NCBI GenBank assembly: GCA_020722305.1
Contig: DYLB01000034.1
Coordinates: forward strand, 1-14,929
DNA from: Anaerolinea thermophila
GTDB lineage: Bacteria > Chloroflexota > Anaerolineae > Anaerolineales > Villigracilaceae
DNA: 14,929 bases
Direction: 5' to 3'
Positions 14,902-14,929 of the stretch are shown here, in pieces. The number at the start of each line of letters is the position of its first letter. The first letter of the stretch is position 1. Position numbers and translations under genes: made by a program. The notes beneath the pieces were generated by a model that saw only the letters and a list, made by a program, of their open reading frames with translations, was not told where the DNA came from and ran no database searches.

Positions 14902-14929
14902 CGTTTCGACCCCCAAGGCCTATTCTTGA

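Overview
The window is bacterial, GC-rich and gene-dense. The best guess is a Chloroflexota (Anaerolineae-like) chromosome. That guess rests on the style of the proteins: long multi-GAF c-di-GMP enzymes, a two-helix membrane protein with an outer Ig-like domain, a 7TM-type sensor without kinase domains, and a compact FtsK. It is an inference, since no rRNA or other marker is present. I found no tRNA, rRNA, CRISPR array, transposase or intact mobile element.

Left edge (1-285): an AT-richer stretch without an intact gene. It holds two 9-base repeat units at the very edge and a reading frame that looks like the C-terminal end of a four-helix-bundle (23S rRNA intervening-sequence/Avd-like) protein whose front part is missing. 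Then comes ltaE (286-1326), a low-specificity L-threonine aldolase on the + strand. It ends 3 bases from a convergent c-di-GMP gene pair.

Minus-strand signalling pair (6044 down to 1330): a 1052-residue membrane protein with three GAF-like domains and an HD-GYP phosphodiesterase, followed through an ATGA overlap by a 519-residue membrane GAF-GGDEF diguanylate cyclase. The two would be translated together and have opposite activities on c-di-GMP.

Divergent control region (6045-6249): a TATAAT -10 on each strand, a small dyad beside the minus-strand promoter, and two stem-loops in the leader of the + strand operon.

Plus-strand operon (6250-14901): eight genes with gaps or overlaps from -4 to +13 bases. 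They are purine nucleoside phosphorylase, a membrane protein with an Ig-like outer domain, a GNAT acetyltransferase, a 7TM-GAF protein ending in a putative helix-turn-helix, a three-S1-domain RNA-binding protein, FtsK DNA translocase, a CDP-alcohol phosphatidyltransferase and lipoprotein diacylglyceryl transferase Lgt. The right half is housekeeping work: chromosome segregation, phospholipid headgroup synthesis and lipoprotein lipidation. The left half mixes purine salvage with uncharacterised membrane and regulatory proteins.

No wholly new system is evident. The points most worth following are the kinase-less 7TM-GAF protein with a C-terminal HTH, the coupled cyclase/phosphodiesterase pair with altered HD-GYP and I-site residues, and the decayed four-helix-bundle fragment.
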